Of a stretch of DNA of 64,000 nucleotides, positions 53,598-62,447 are shown one piece after another; positions within the stretch are counted from its first letter, which is position 1, and each line of letters begins with the position of its first letter. The notes under the pieces were generated by a model. It saw nothing but the letters and a program-made list of their open reading frames with translations. It was not told the DNA's origin and did not search any database. The DNA is taken from NCBI RefSeq assembly GCF_900102895.1, contig NZ_FNGD01000002.1, forward strand, positions 124,001 to 188,000. The letters are read 5' to 3'. Source of the stretch: Arthrobacter sp. ov407 (GTDB taxonomy: Bacteria; Actinomycetota; Actinomycetes; Actinomycetales; Micrococcaceae). The position numbers were made by a program, and so were the translations under genes.

Positions 53598-54409
53598 TGC
53601 CGCCGTTCCCCCTTGATGCCTTCCTTGCCAGCCTGCCGTGGGTCATCGCGGGACTCGTGGTGCTGCTCGGCCTGACCTTCGCGGTTGCCGTGCGGCAGAA
53701 CCGGCACTCCGTCATCGACACTGTCTGGGGTCTCGGCTTCGTGGTGGTGGCCGGCATCTCCTGGGTGCTGTCCGCAGGATACGGCGACACCGGCCGGCGG
53801 CTGCTGCTGCTTGTCCTGGTCGCGGTCTGGGGCATCCGCCTCGCCGTCCACATCGGCCTCCGTGCCCGCGGCGGCCACGAGGACCCGCGGTATGTGGACA
53901 TGCTCTCCGCGGCACCCGGGTCACGGAACGTCTACGCCCTGCGGCGGGTCTACCTGCCCCAGGGGGTGGTGATGTTCTTCGTCTCGCTCACCATCCAGGT
54001 CGGCATGTTTGCCACCGGAAGCGTGGGCTGGCTGGCGTTCGCCGGCGTCCTGCTCTGGATCCTTGGCTTCGTGTTCGAGACGGTCGGCGACTGGCAGCTG
54101 ACGCAGTTCAAGGCCGATGCCGCCAGGCGCGGCACCGTGCTCAACACTGGGCTGTGGCGCTACACCCGCCACCCCAACTACTTCGGCGACGCCGCCGTCT
54201 GGGCAGGGCTCTTCCTCGTGACCGCCGATTCCTGGCCGGGCGTGCTGACCATCCTCTCCCCCGCCCTGATGATCTGGACTCTCGCCGGCAAGACAGGCAA
54301 GCCGCTGACGGAAAAGGCAATGTCCGCACGGCCCGGTTACAAGGAATACATCGACTCCACCTCCGGCTTCCTGCCCTTGCCGCCCCGGCGGCGGGTGGCC
54401 GGGCACTGA
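53597..54409 (+). CDS. DUF1295 membrane protein (steroid 5-alpha-reductase/ICMT-like)
   Basis: 270-aa membrane protein with about six to seven helices. Conserved C-terminal region GDWQLTQFKADAARRGTVLNTGLWRYTRHPNYFGDAAVWAG: the NTGLWRYTRHPNYFG stretch is the DUF1295/isoprenylcysteine methyltransferase-like signature that binds a nucleotide or SAM cofactor. Probably modifies a lipid or isoprenoid; the reaction is unknown. ATG at 53597 overlaps the previous stop; a GTG one codon earlier is possible. Confidence 0.85.
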   Translation: MPPFPLDAFLASLPWVIAGLVVLLGLTFAVAVRQNRHSVIDTVWGLGFVVVAGISWVLSAGYGDTGRRLLLLVLVAVWGIRLAVHIGLRARGGHEDPRYVDMLSAAPGSRNVYALRRVYLPQGVVMFFVSLTIQVGMFATGSVGWLAFAGVLLWILGFVFETVGDWQLTQFKADAARRGTVLNTGLWRYTRHPNYFGDAAVWAGLFLVTADSWPGVLTILSPALMIWTLAGKTGKPLTEKAMSARPGYKEYIDSTSGFLPLPPRRRVAGH

Positions 54410-54410
54410 C

Positions 54411-55349
54411 ATGCGAGGCACGGGACAGGCACGGCCTGCCCTGAGCTGGCGGCCCTTGAGATGGCGGCCGGAACCCAGCGACCGCTTCTACCGGTTCGTC
54501 GTCCGCACCGGGCTGGCGCTGCGCTGGCTGTTCCGGATCCGCGTCCTCATCACGGGCCGGGAGCACCTGCCGCAGCCCGGGCTGCACAATGATTCCCGCC
54601 GGACTGCCGTCTGCAACGATTCCCGAGGCGCTTTCTCCCCCGGTGCCGCCGCCCGCGGCCCGTCGCGGCCGGTGGTGCCCGGCCGGGGTGCCGTGGTCGC
54701 GATCACGCACTTCGGCTACCTCGACTTTGCCTTCGCCGAGATGCTGCTGTGGTGGCACAACCGGGCCCAGCTGCGTTTCCTCGTCACGCAGGGAGCCGCC
54801 GACCATTGGTTTGCCGGGCCCGCGGTCAGCGCAGCCGGGCTTGTCGTGGTCGGATACGGATCGGGAGCCAACGCCTACGACGCCGCCGTCGCCCGGCTGA
54901 GGCAGGGAGAGTACATCGCCATCCTGCCCGAGGCCGGCGTGAGCCGCAGCTTCACGGTGCGCGAATGTAAGACCGGTGCCGTGCGAATGGCCGCCGAAGC
55001 CGGCGTGCCGATCATCCCGGTCTCCATCTGGGGCGCCCATCGGCTGATGAGCCGCCACCATCGATTCTCGCCGCGGCGCGCCTGGCGTGCCCCAGTCCGA
55101 ATCCACGTGGGCGAGCCGATCCTTCCGGACTCGCTCCCGAGCCCGGCCGACGACGCCCTGCCGGCCACGGCGCGCCTGGCCAGGACCCTCCAGGACGGGA
55201 TCGAAACCGGCATCGCCGGCTTCCCCCTGCAACCCGCGCCCGGTGCCTGGTGGATGCCGGCCAGTCTCGGCGGCGGCGCCCCGACGGAAGAGGAACGGCG
55301 CCGGCTCGACGAGGCCGACGGTCCGCGGCGCGCAGGCAGGCGCCGATAA
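54411..55349 (+). CDS. PlsC-like 1-acyl-glycerol-3-phosphate acyltransferase
   Basis: 312-aa acyltransferase. The H-x4-D catalytic motif is HFGYLD (His100, Asp105) and the second block is LPEAGVSRSFTVRECKTGA, where a Pro-Glu-Ala-Gly replaces the usual PEGTRS. Between REHLPQPG and the catalytic block is an unusual basic, Ser/Pro/Gly-rich insert of about 34 residues (58-91) with a repeated NDSR. It starts one base after the DUF1295 stop. Probably lysophospholipid acylation. Confidence 0.83.
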   Translation: MRGTGQARPALSWRPLRWRPEPSDRFYRFVVRTGLALRWLFRIRVLITGREHLPQPGLHNDSRRTAVCNDSRGAFSPGAAARGPSRPVVPGRGAVVAITHFGYLDFAFAEMLLWWHNRAQLRFLVTQGAADHWFAGPAVSAAGLVVVGYGSGANAYDAAVARLRQGEYIAILPEAGVSRSFTVRECKTGAVRMAAEAGVPIIPVSIWGAHRLMSRHHRFSPRRAWRAPVRIHVGEPILPDSLPSPADDALPATARLARTLQDGIETGIAGFPLQPAPGAWWMPASLGGGAPTEEERRRLDEADGPRRAGRRR

Positions 55350-55419
55350 GCCCGGTTTCCGCCATCGTCTTGACTAAGCTCCATGGGGTACAAAATGCAC
55401 TCAAAGGAGAGGGACACCT

Positions 55420-56859
55420 GTGGCAAGCACAGTCGTGACCAGGAGCGGAATCGAAGAACGCGGTCTCGCACGGATAGCCCAACGGATGGCGGCGTGGACG
55501 GAGAAGTGGTTCCCGGACGCCTACATCTTCGCCCTCGCCGGCGTCGTCATCATCGCTGTGGCCGCGCTGGCCATCGGCGCCTCGCCCCAGACCATCGCTG
55601 ACTCGTTCGGCAACGGCTTCTGGGACCTGACAGCGTTCACCCTGCAGATGGCCATGGTGGTCTTGACGGGTTACGTCGTGGCCACCTCCCCGCCCGTGGC
55701 GAAGCTGATCAACCGGCTTGCGCTCATGCCGTCAACCGCGCGGACCGCCGTCAGCTTCGTGGCGCTGATGTCGATGTCCGTCTCCTTCCTCAACTGGGGG
55801 CTCAGCCTGATCTTCGGCGGGCTGCTGGCCCGCGCGATCGCCCGCCGCAAGGACCTGACCGTGGATTACCGGGCCCTCGGCGCGGCCGCTTTCATGGGCC
55901 TCGGCGCCGTGTGGGCGCTCGGGCTGTCCTCTTCCGCGGCGCAACTGCAGGCCACCGCCGCGTCGCTGCCGCCGGCGCTGCTGAAAATCACGGGCATCCT
56001 TGACTTCGGCACCACGATCTTTACCTGGCAGTCGCTGCTGACACTGGCCATCCTGATGGCCCTCACCACCGTGATTGCGCACTTCTCTGCGCCCCAGGGC
56101 GGCTCGATCCGCACCGCCGAGGACCTCGGCGTCGACCTCGACGATGAACCGAGCGAGCCCGCACCGCGTTCCCGGCCCGGCGAATGGCTCGAATACAGCA
56201 AGGTCCTGCCGATTCTGGCCGGCATCCTCACGCTCGGCTGGCTCATCTCGCAGTTCCTCACCAAGCCTTTCCTCAGCGTGGTCAGCAGCCTCAACGGCTA
56301 CTTGCTGGTGTTCCTGATCCTGGGCCTGGTCCTGCACGGGACGCCGCGGAACTTCCTGCAGGCGGTCACCAAGGCCGTCCCGGCCACCGCCGGCATCCTG
56401 GTGCAGTTCCCGCTCTACGCCGCGATGGCCGCGATCCTGACCAAGGCCACCGGCGACGGCGGGATGACCATCTCCGGGCACTTGGCCGAGTTCTTCTCGG
56501 ACATCGGTGGCAATGGGGCGTTCGCCGTCGTCATTGCGCTGTACACCGCCCTGCTGGGCCTCCTGGTGCCGTCCGGCGGCGGTAAATGGCTTGTCGAGGC
56601 GCCGTACGTGATGCAGTCCGCGACCGACGTCAACATGAACCTCGGCTGGACCGTGCAGATCTACAACATCGCCGAGGCCCTGCCGAACCTGGTCAACCCG
56701 TTCTTCATGCTGCCGCTGCTCGCGGTGCTGCGGCTGCGCGCCCGGGACCTGGTGGGCTTCACGTTCCTGCAGTTCGTGTTCCACCTGCCGGTGGTCCTGC
56801 TGCTCGTCTGGCTGCTGGGCATGACCTTCGAGTTCGTGCCGCCGGTGATCCCCAAATAG
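55420..56859 (+). CDS. atoE: Short-chain fatty acid transporter (AtoE family)
   Basis: 479-aa transporter with about 11-12 membrane helices, the AtoE length. N-terminal FPDAYIFALAGVVIIAVAALAIG, MAMVVLTGYVVATSPPV, LNWGLSLIFGGLLARAIAR, and C-terminal GLLVPSGGGKWLVEAPYVM are conserved. Takes up butyrate/acetoacetate-type acids. GTG at 55420 with AAAGGAGAGGG upstream. It stands alone and ends at a 23-bp terminator hairpin. It fits with the CoA transferase and acyl-CoA genes at 9-13 kb, though not linked to them. Confidence 0.92.
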   Translation: MASTVVTRSGIEERGLARIAQRMAAWTEKWFPDAYIFALAGVVIIAVAALAIGASPQTIADSFGNGFWDLTAFTLQMAMVVLTGYVVATSPPVAKLINRLALMPSTARTAVSFVALMSMSVSFLNWGLSLIFGGLLARAIARRKDLTVDYRALGAAAFMGLGAVWALGLSSSAAQLQATAASLPPALLKITGILDFGTTIFTWQSLLTLAILMALTTVIAHFSAPQGGSIRTAEDLGVDLDDEPSEPAPRSRPGEWLEYSKVLPILAGILTLGWLISQFLTKPFLSVVSSLNGYLLVFLILGLVLHGTPRNFLQAVTKAVPATAGILVQFPLYAAMAAILTKATGDGGMTISGHLAEFFSDIGGNGAFAVVIALYTALLGLLVPSGGGKWLVEAPYVMQSATDVNMNLGWTVQIYNIAEALPNLVNPFFMLPLLAVLRLRARDLVGFTFLQFVFHLPVVLLLVWLLGMTFEFVPPVIPK

Positions 56860-56880
56860 CTGTGCTCGACAGTAACTGTG

Positions 56881-56930
56881 CTTAACGCAAACTGACCCGC
56901 AGCTATGGCTGCGGGTCAGTTTGCGTTAAG
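56881..56930. terminator. Perfect 23-bp bidirectional terminator
   Basis: Arms 56881-56903 and 56908-56930 are exact inverted repeats with loop TATG. The A-rich and T-rich outer ends give T-runs in both directions. Between converging atoE and a GNAT gene. Confidence 0.92.
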
Positions 56931-56932
56931 GC

Positions 56933-57931
56933 CTAGGCCGGGTCGGAGACGACGAGCGTTTCCGAGCCCTGGACATGGGCTTTGCCGCTCTCGAGCAGCG
57001 GTTCGACGACGGCGCGCAGGGCGGTCATCGCGTCGTCCAGTTCCAGCATCACCGGGTGCTGGTAAGCGATCAGGGCCAGAATGTCCCGAACGGCGGCCCC
57101 GGCTTGATCCGCGCCGAGCTTGGGTTCGTGTCCGACGAAGACCTCAGTGGGCCCGTCCGAGCCGGCCGCACCGTCGGCGTCGGCCCCTGGAATTCCCTGG
57201 GCGTAGCTGATGGCGAACCCCTCCAGCCGACCCTTCCGGCTCGCAGCGATGCCCTGCCCGAAGGCACTGGCCTTGGGCGCCCGCAGCACGATCGCTCCGT
57301 GGGCGCCGCTGAGATCATCCAGGAACAGACGCTGCACCGCGGCAACGCCCAGCTCCCCCGGGCTGTCCCAGCCGTGCATGGCGGTGTAGTAGCGTCCCAC
57401 GACGTCGCTGAGCTCCACCGAGCCCGTGGCCAGATCTTCGACCTGATCGGTGGCCGCGGACTCCGAACCGTCGCCGAACACCGGCAGCTTGAGCGGCGCC
57501 GGGTCAACGACGACGAGGCGGGAGCGCTGGATCGGGGCCAGGCCCGCGGCCTCGGCAAACGCCGCCCCGGGGGTGCCCGGCTCCACTTTGCAGCGCAGTT
57601 TGGACACGCCCGACGGCGACTGGGCGGCCTCGTGCCGCAGCATGGTCAGCAGCGTGGACCCGAGCCCGGTGCGGCGGTGGTCTCGGGCGACCTCGACATA
57701 CGCCCAGAGCCGTTCCGGATGCAGCGAGGCCTCGTGGACCACGGCAGCCGCCACCGGAATGGCGACGCCGTCCACGACGTCCTCGGCCACGATGCAGCGG
57801 CGCCACGGGGCATTGCCCGAGGGCGCCAGCGTGCCGCGGAACTGTCCGGCCTGGACCGTCTCAGGACCGCCCCAGATTTCCAGCAGCGCGAGGTCGTCGC
57901 CCTCCCGCCATTCCCGGTATGCGATGGCCAT
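56933..57931 (-). CDS. GNAT-family N-acetyltransferase, two-domain
   Basis: 332 aa, about twice the usual GNAT length. The N-terminal domain has the acetyl-CoA loop (VEVARDHRRTGLGSTLLTML) and a following CKVEPGTPGAAFAEAAGL; the C-terminal half (about 160-330) is degenerate, with no second acetyl-CoA loop. This tandem layout is shared with mycothiol synthase-like proteins, but the motif order does not prove that role. Substrate unknown. It lies two bases after glyS on the same strand, suggesting co-transcription. Confidence 0.83.
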   Translation of the reverse strand: MAIAYREWREGDDLALLEIWGGPETVQAGQFRGTLAPSGNAPWRRCIVAEDVVDGVAIPVAAAVVHEASLHPERLWAYVEVARDHRRTGLGSTLLTMLRHEAAQSPSGVSKLRCKVEPGTPGAAFAEAAGLAPIQRSRLVVVDPAPLKLPVFGDGSESAATDQVEDLATGSVELSDVVGRYYTAMHGWDSPGELGVAAVQRLFLDDLSGAHGAIVLRAPKASAFGQGIAASRKGRLEGFAISYAQGIPGADADGAAGSDGPTEVFVGHEPKLGADQAGAAVRDILALIAYQHPVMLELDDAMTALRAVVEPLLESGKAHVQGSETLVVSDPA

Positions 57932-57933
57932 GA

Positions 57934-59319
57934 TCAGGCGCCGATCAGCCGTGCGGCCAGGTAACCCTCCACCTTGTCCAGGGAAACGCGTTCCTGGCTC
58001 ATGGTGTCGCGTTCGCGGATGGTGACGGCCTGGTCGTCCAGGGTCTCGAAGTCCACGGTGATGCAGAACGGGGTGCCGATCTCGTCCTGGCGGCGGTAGC
58101 GGCGGCCGATGGCGCCGGCGTCGTCGAACTCGATGTTCCAGCTCTTACGCAGCTGGGCTGCGAGGTCCTTGGCCTTCGGGGACAGGTCCTCGTTGCGGCT
58201 CAGCGGCAGCACCGCGGCCTTCACCGGGGCCAGGCGCGGATCGAGCTTGAGCACGGTGCGGATGTCCACGCCGCCCTTGGCGTTGGGGGCCTCGTCCTCG
58301 GTGTAGGCATCGATCATGAAGGCCATGAACGAGCGGGTGAGGCCGGCGGCGGGCTCGATCACGTACGGGGTGTAGCGCTCGTTGGTGGCCTGGTTGAAGT
58401 AGCTCAGGTCCGCACCGGAGGCCTTGGCGTGGGTGGAGAGATCAAAGTCGGTGCGGTTGGCGATGCCCTCGAGCTCGCCCCACTCCGAGCCCTGGAAGCC
58501 GAACCGGTATTCGATGTCGGTGGTGCCCTTGGAGTAGTGGCTGAGCTTGTCCAGCGGGTGCTCGAAGTAGCGCAGGTTCTCTTCGCGGATGCCCAGGCCC
58601 GTGTACCAGGACATGCGTTCCTTCATCCAGTACTCGTGCCACAGCTCGTCAGTGCCGGGCTCGACGAAGAATTCCATCTCCATCTGCTCGAACTCGCGGG
58701 TGCGGAAGATGAAGTTGCCAGGCGTGATCTCGTTGCGGAACGACTTGCCGATCTGGCCGATGCCGAATGGCGGCTTCTTCCGCGAGGTGGTCAGAACGTT
58801 GCCGAAGTTCACGAAGATGCCCTGGGCCGTTTCGGGGCGCAGGTAGTGCAGGCCTTCCTCGCTGGCGACGGGGCCGAGGTAGGTCTTGAGCAGGCCCGAG
58901 AATTCGTGGGGCTCCGTCCACTGGCCGCGGGTGCCGCAGTTGGCGCAGGCGATGTCCTTGAGGCCGTTCTCGGCAGGACGGCCCTTCTTCTCCTCGTACT
59001 CTTCTTCGAGGTGGTCCGCGCGGTAGCGCTTGTGGCAGGAGAGGCACTCGACCAGCGGGTCGGAGAAGACATCGACATGGCCGGAAGCTTCCCAGACCTG
59101 GCGGGGAAGGATGACGGAGGAATCCAGGCCTACGACGTCTTCGCGGCCGCGGACCACGGACTGCCACCACTGGCGCTTGATGTTTTCCTTGAGCTCGGCG
59201 CCCAGCGGCCCGTAGTCCCAGGCAGAACGGGAGCCACCATAGATTTCACCGGCCTGGAAAACGAATCCCCGGCGCTTGGCGAGGGAAATGATCTGGTCAA
59301 GGACGGATTTTGCTGCCAT
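57934..59319 (-). CDS. glyS: Glycyl-tRNA synthetase, dimeric type
   Basis: Charges tRNA-Gly. 461 aa, the single-chain homodimer type of actinobacteria. Class II motif 1 ([20 protein letters not shown]), zinc-binding Cys92, Cys95, Cys125, Cys128, motif 2 ([25 protein letters not shown], with the FRNE catalytic Arg-Glu), and motif 3 ([17 protein letters not shown], Gly-x-x-Arg). ATG at 59319 with AGTTCC before it and no T-box seen in the leader. Confidence 0.96.
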   Translation of the reverse strand: MAAKSVLDQIISLAKRRGFVFQAGEIYGGSRSAWDYGPLGAELKENIKRQWWQSVVRGREDVVGLDSSVILPRQVWEASGHVDVFSDPLVECLSCHKRYRADHLEEEYEEKKGRPAENGLKDIACANCGTRGQWTEPHEFSGLLKTYLGPVASEEGLHYLRPETAQGIFVNFGNVLTTSRKKPPFGIGQIGKSFRNEITPGNFIFRTREFEQMEMEFFVEPGTDELWHEYWMKERMSWYTGLGIREENLRYFEHPLDKLSHYSKGTTDIEYRFGFQGSEWGELEGIANRTDFDLSTHAKASGADLSYFNQATNERYTPYVIEPAAGLTRSFMAFMIDAYTEDEAPNAKGGVDIRTVLKLDPRLAPVKAAVLPLSRNEDLSPKAKDLAAQLRKSWNIEFDDAGAIGRRYRRQDEIGTPFCITVDFETLDDQAVTIRERDTMSQERVSLDKVEGYLAARLIGA

Positions 59320-59439
59320 GGGAACTCCAATTTTCTACAGGGCCGCTGGGTGCGGTCCGCGGTGTCAGCCCCGGGTCACCGGCTGGTTGCCGGAAGGGGA
59401 AACGAACAGTGCGATGCAAACTCCAAGCCTACCGGCCCG

Positions 59440-60405
59440 CTAGCGCTTCAACGCGCCGCGGGGCCAGGGCAGGGTGGCCAGGATGATGGCGCCGAGCGTC
59501 AGCACGGTGCCAAGGACTGTCGGGAGCGAGATCACGGTTCCGGGCACCGGCAATATCAGGTCCAGTCCGAGGGACCCCAGCAGCTGCCCGGCGATCATCC
59601 CGAGGCCGGTGACCAGCACCCCAAGGCTGCGGACCAGGAGGGCACCGATGCCGATGAAGATGCAGCCGAGCGGGCCGCCAAGGTAAAACCACCACTGCGC
59701 CGGGAGGGGGTTGCCGGCCCCGGCCACGGCGAGTTTGATCAGCCAGGCCGCCCACAGCAGGGCGCCTCCGGCGATGAAGTTCACGAGTGTCGCGGCGATG
59801 GGGGTGCCGTAGTGCACGGTGGCTGTGCCGTTCATGGCCTGCTGGAAACTCATCAGGAACCCGGCCAGGAGCGGAAGCATCACGGGCACAAGCAGCTGCA
59901 GCACGGATTCCCCGGCGCTGAACCTGGGCGACACCGCCCAGGCGACGGCGGCGACGGTGAGCACACTGCCCAGCACCCGGATGCCGGTGATGGGTCTCTT
60001 CCCCGCCGGCCCGATCCCCATCCGGTCCACCAACAGGCCACTGAGGGTCTGCCCCGTCACGGCGGCCACGGTGAAGAGGGCGACACCGAGCAGTCCCACG
60101 GTAAAGGACTGGGCGAAGACGAAGAAGGCCCCGATGCAGCCGGCCAGGACGTAGAAGGGCGGAAACTGCCGTTCGCGCACGGCCGGCAGGACCCGCGCCA
60201 GTCCGGCCCGGCCTTTGGGCAGTGCCAGCGAAATGGCCGTCATCACCACCAGTCCGGTGCTGAAGCTGACGACGGCGGCGCCGATTCCGTCCCCAAGCGC
60301 CACCCCGAGTGCGCCGTTGATCCGGCCCTGGACGGGGATTAATAGTCCGGTCGCGACGGCCATGGACAGGCCCGCGACCAGCGGGAGCCGGGGGGTGTGG
60401 GTCAT
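59440..60405 (-). CDS. DMT-family transporter (DUF606/YdcZ duplicated)
   Basis: 321-aa membrane protein with ten helices, made of two DUF606 halves: PVQGRINGALGVALGDGIGAAVVSFSTGL in the first and FQQAMNGTATVHYGTPIAATLVNF in the second. Each half has the conserved N-x(n)-G-T/S pattern. Substrate unknown. ATG at 60405 follows AGGTGG; GTG at 60414 is the alternative. It faces away from the S4 gene with only 33 bp between starts. Confidence 0.83.
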   Translation of the reverse strand: MTHTPRLPLVAGLSMAVATGLLIPVQGRINGALGVALGDGIGAAVVSFSTGLVVMTAISLALPKGRAGLARVLPAVRERQFPPFYVLAGCIGAFFVFAQSFTVGLLGVALFTVAAVTGQTLSGLLVDRMGIGPAGKRPITGIRVLGSVLTVAAVAWAVSPRFSAGESVLQLLVPVMLPLLAGFLMSFQQAMNGTATVHYGTPIAATLVNFIAGGALLWAAWLIKLAVAGAGNPLPAQWWFYLGGPLGCIFIGIGALLVRSLGVLVTGLGMIAGQLLGSLGLDLILPVPGTVISLPTVLGTVLTLGAIILATLPWPRGALKR

Positions 60406-60438
60406 TGGTGCCACCTTAGGTCAGGCATCATTGCTTAT

Positions 60439-60675
60439 ATGAGCAATCCGGAATTCGAAGACATCACCATTCGCGACAGCATGATCCGGCTGGGCCAGCT
60501 GCTGAAGCTTGCGAATCTGGTGGAGGACGGCGTGGAGGCCGCAGAACTGATCAAGAACGGGCTGGTCAAGGTGAACGGCGAAATCGACGAGCGCCGCGGC
60601 CGCCAGCTTCACGACGGCGACACGGTCACCGTGAACGCCCGGACCGTGCGGATCAGCGCGCCCGCCGCCTCCTAG
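60439..60675 (+). CDS. S4-domain RNA-binding protein
   Basis: 78-aa protein that is essentially one S4 domain: ITIRDSMIRLGQLLKLANLVEDGVEAAELIKNGLVKVNGEIDERRGRQLHDGDTV. These small proteins (RlbA/YaaA-like) bind structured RNA and are thought to act on the ribosome. The ATG at 60439 is chosen; a longer frame upstream has no support. No strong ribosome site is visible. Confidence 0.87.
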   Translation: MSNPEFEDITIRDSMIRLGQLLKLANLVEDGVEAAELIKNGLVKVNGEIDERRGRQLHDGDTVTVNARTVRISAPAAS

Positions 60676-60683
60676 CCGCCCGG

Positions 60684-61340
60684 CTACTTCTTGGAGTTGA
60701 GCACCACGTGCGTGAGGAACTCCGAGACGTGGCCGACTTCCTGCTGGTTGATGCCGTGCCACATGCCCGTGTACAGGACCTTGGTGAGCTTCACGTGCTT
60801 GCGGACCCAGCCGATGGTGTAGTCAATCTTGTCCTCGGTGATCACCGGATCCTGCTGGTCCCGGCCCCAGAACAGCGGCACGGTGCCGTCCAGGTCGCCG
60901 TCGAGGAAGCTGGGGTCATCGCCGGCGTCGATAACAAACCCCGACAGGCCGACGACGGCGGCGAAGTCCGCCGGACGCTGCCGCAGCAACGTGGTGGCCA
61001 TGGCCATGCCCATCGAGAACCCCAGCAGCGTCACCGACGGATGGTTGGCCTTGACCGAGTCGATCCAATCCAGCACATACCCCGAGGCCGCCTTGACGGC
61101 GTCGAGCGAATAGTCAATGGAGGCGGTCAGCGGGAACCAGGTGAAGCCGGGGCCGGTGACAAGGGGGGCCCGCACCGAGGCCACCGCGAAGTCCTCGGGA
61201 AGCATGTCCGCCAGGCTGAGCAGGTCCTGCTCGTTGGCGCCGTAGCCGTGCAGCAGGACCAGGAGCGGCTTGCCGGCGCGCTCCTGCTCGGGCTTGGACC
61301 ACAGGACAACGGGGGTGGGAAAGGCATCGGCTTGAGTCAT
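60684..61340 (-). CDS. Phospholipase/carboxylesterase-type alpha/beta hydrolase
   Basis: 218-aa hydrolase of the LYPLA/carboxylesterase kind: HGYGANEQDLLSLADMLPEDFAVASVRAP at the N-terminus, nucleophile Ser in LLGFSMGMAMATTLL, Asp in RDQQDPVIT, and His near WHGINQQEVGH. Cleaves short-chain esters or lysophospholipids. ATG at 61340; the open frame extends upstream without support. Divergent from a GDSL hydrolase across 71 bp holding two perfect inverted repeats. Confidence 0.88.
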   Translation of the reverse strand: MTQADAFPTPVVLWSKPEQERAGKPLLVLLHGYGANEQDLLSLADMLPEDFAVASVRAPLVTGPGFTWFPLTASIDYSLDAVKAASGYVLDWIDSVKANHPSVTLLGFSMGMAMATTLLRQRPADFAAVVGLSGFVIDAGDDPSFLDGDLDGTVPLFWGRDQQDPVITEDKIDYTIGWVRKHVKLTKVLYTGMWHGINQQEVGHVSEFLTHVVLNSKK

Positions 61341-61355
61341 GGGTCCATTCTTGCA

Positions 61356-61371
61356 GTTACCCTGCGGTAAC
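61356..61371. promoter_or_regulatory. Palindrome GTTACC-N4-GGTAAC between two esterase genes
   Basis: Perfect 6-bp arms with a 4-base centre. Same pattern as the palindrome at 36784-36805. Located 16 bp from the minus-strand esterase start. Confidence 0.5.
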
Positions 61372-61374
61372 AAC

Positions 61375-61390
61375 GCTACGGTGGCGTAGC
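61375..61390. promoter_or_regulatory. Second adjacent palindrome GCTACG-N4-CGTAGC
   Basis: Perfect 6-bp arms with a 4-base centre, three bases after the first palindrome. It could be a second operator or a hairpin in the leader of the GDSL gene. Confidence 0.45.
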
Positions 61391-61411
61391 TTTGCAGGAA
61401 CAGTGCAGGAT

Positions 61412-62287
61412 ATGAAGGTGAGCGAGACCGAAGCCATGGAGAATTCACCAGACACCGTCGTAACCCACCCGTGGACCCGCTATGTGGCCATGGGCGACTC
61501 TTTCACGGAAGGCATCGGCGACCCCGAACCGGCCAGCCCGGGCGGCCACCGGGGCTGGGCAGACCGCGTCGCCGAGGAACTCAGCCGCGGGCACAACGAC
61601 TTCGCGTACGCCAACCTGGCCGTCCGCGGCCGGCTCCTGCAGCAGATCGTGGACCAGCAAATGGCGCACTGCCTGTCCCTCAAGCCGGACCTCATCACGC
61701 TCTCCGCGGGCGGCAACGATCTCATCCGTCCGGGCGGTGATCCGGACGTGCTGGCCGAAAGGCTGGACTCGGTGGTGCAGATCCTGAGCCTGGGCGGCGC
61801 CACCGTGGTCCTGTTCAATGGCCCGGACACCGGTTCCACGGTACTGGGCCGGATCCGCAGCAAGGTGGCCATCTACAACGAGAACCTGCGCACCATCGCC
61901 GCGCGCCACGACGCCGTGATCGCGGACATGTGGTCCCTGCGCCAGCTCAACGACCCGCAGATGTGGAATGTTGACCGGCTGCATTTTTCACCGCTGGGCC
62001 ACCACACCATCGCGGCCATGGTGCTGGACGCGCTGAACGTCGAGCACACCCTCCAGCCGCTCGCCCCCAAACCCCTGCCGCAGCGCGGTTGGCGCGAGGC
62101 GCGCAGCGGGGACCTGGTGTGGGCCAAGGAGTATTTTGTCCCCTGGGTGGTGCGGCGCCTGCGGCACCGTTCCTCGGGCGACGGCGTGACGGCCAAGCGG
62201 CCCCTGGCCGGCCCGGTGTTCGGTCCCGGCGTTCCGCTCGGCTCCGGCGAAGGCCCACCCGGCGCCGAGGACCCCGTACGATCCTGA
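61412..62287 (+). CDS. SGNH/GDSL hydrolase
   Basis: 291-aa esterase of the SGNH fold: block I AMGDSFTEGIGD (nucleophile Ser), Gly block AVRGRLLQQIV, Asn block SAGGNDLIRPG, and catalytic Asp-x-x-His in DRLHFSPLGHH. There is no signal peptide, so it is cytosolic. The last 70 residues are Arg/Gly/Pro-rich and unconserved. Possible starts are GTG 61403, ATG 61412 and ATG 61436. Its stop codon lies inside the first unit of a tandem repeat. Confidence 0.87.
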   Translation: MKVSETEAMENSPDTVVTHPWTRYVAMGDSFTEGIGDPEPASPGGHRGWADRVAEELSRGHNDFAYANLAVRGRLLQQIVDQQMAHCLSLKPDLITLSAGGNDLIRPGGDPDVLAERLDSVVQILSLGGATVVLFNGPDTGSTVLGRIRSKVAIYNENLRTIAARHDAVIADMWSLRQLNDPQMWNVDRLHFSPLGHHTIAAMVLDALNVEHTLQPLAPKPLPQRGWREARSGDLVWAKEYFVPWVVRRLRHRSSGDGVTAKRPLAGPVFGPGVPLGSGEGPPGAEDPVRS

Positions 62288-62365
62288 GGCTGCGGTCCTG
62301 AGCCTGCGGTCCTGAGGCTGCGGTCCTGAGCCTGCGGTCCTGAGGCTGCGGTCCTGAGCCTGCGG
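62282..62365. repeat. 14-bp tandem repeat, six units alternating as a 28-bp repeat
   Basis: TCCTGAGGCTGCGG and TCCTGAGCCTGCGG alternate three times each. The first unit contains the TGA of the GDSL hydrolase; the rest is intergenic. Confidence 0.9.
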
Positions 62366-62447
62366 GGCATAAGCTGGAGGGACACTTCTCCGGCCCTACA
62401 GATGAGCCCGCAGACGAGAAGGCCCAGCAGCTGAAAGGCCGAGTACC

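Noticed and set aside
59320..59439. T-box riboswitch upstream of glyS
   Set aside because: No T-box core sequence, specifier loop or terminator is visible in the short leader.
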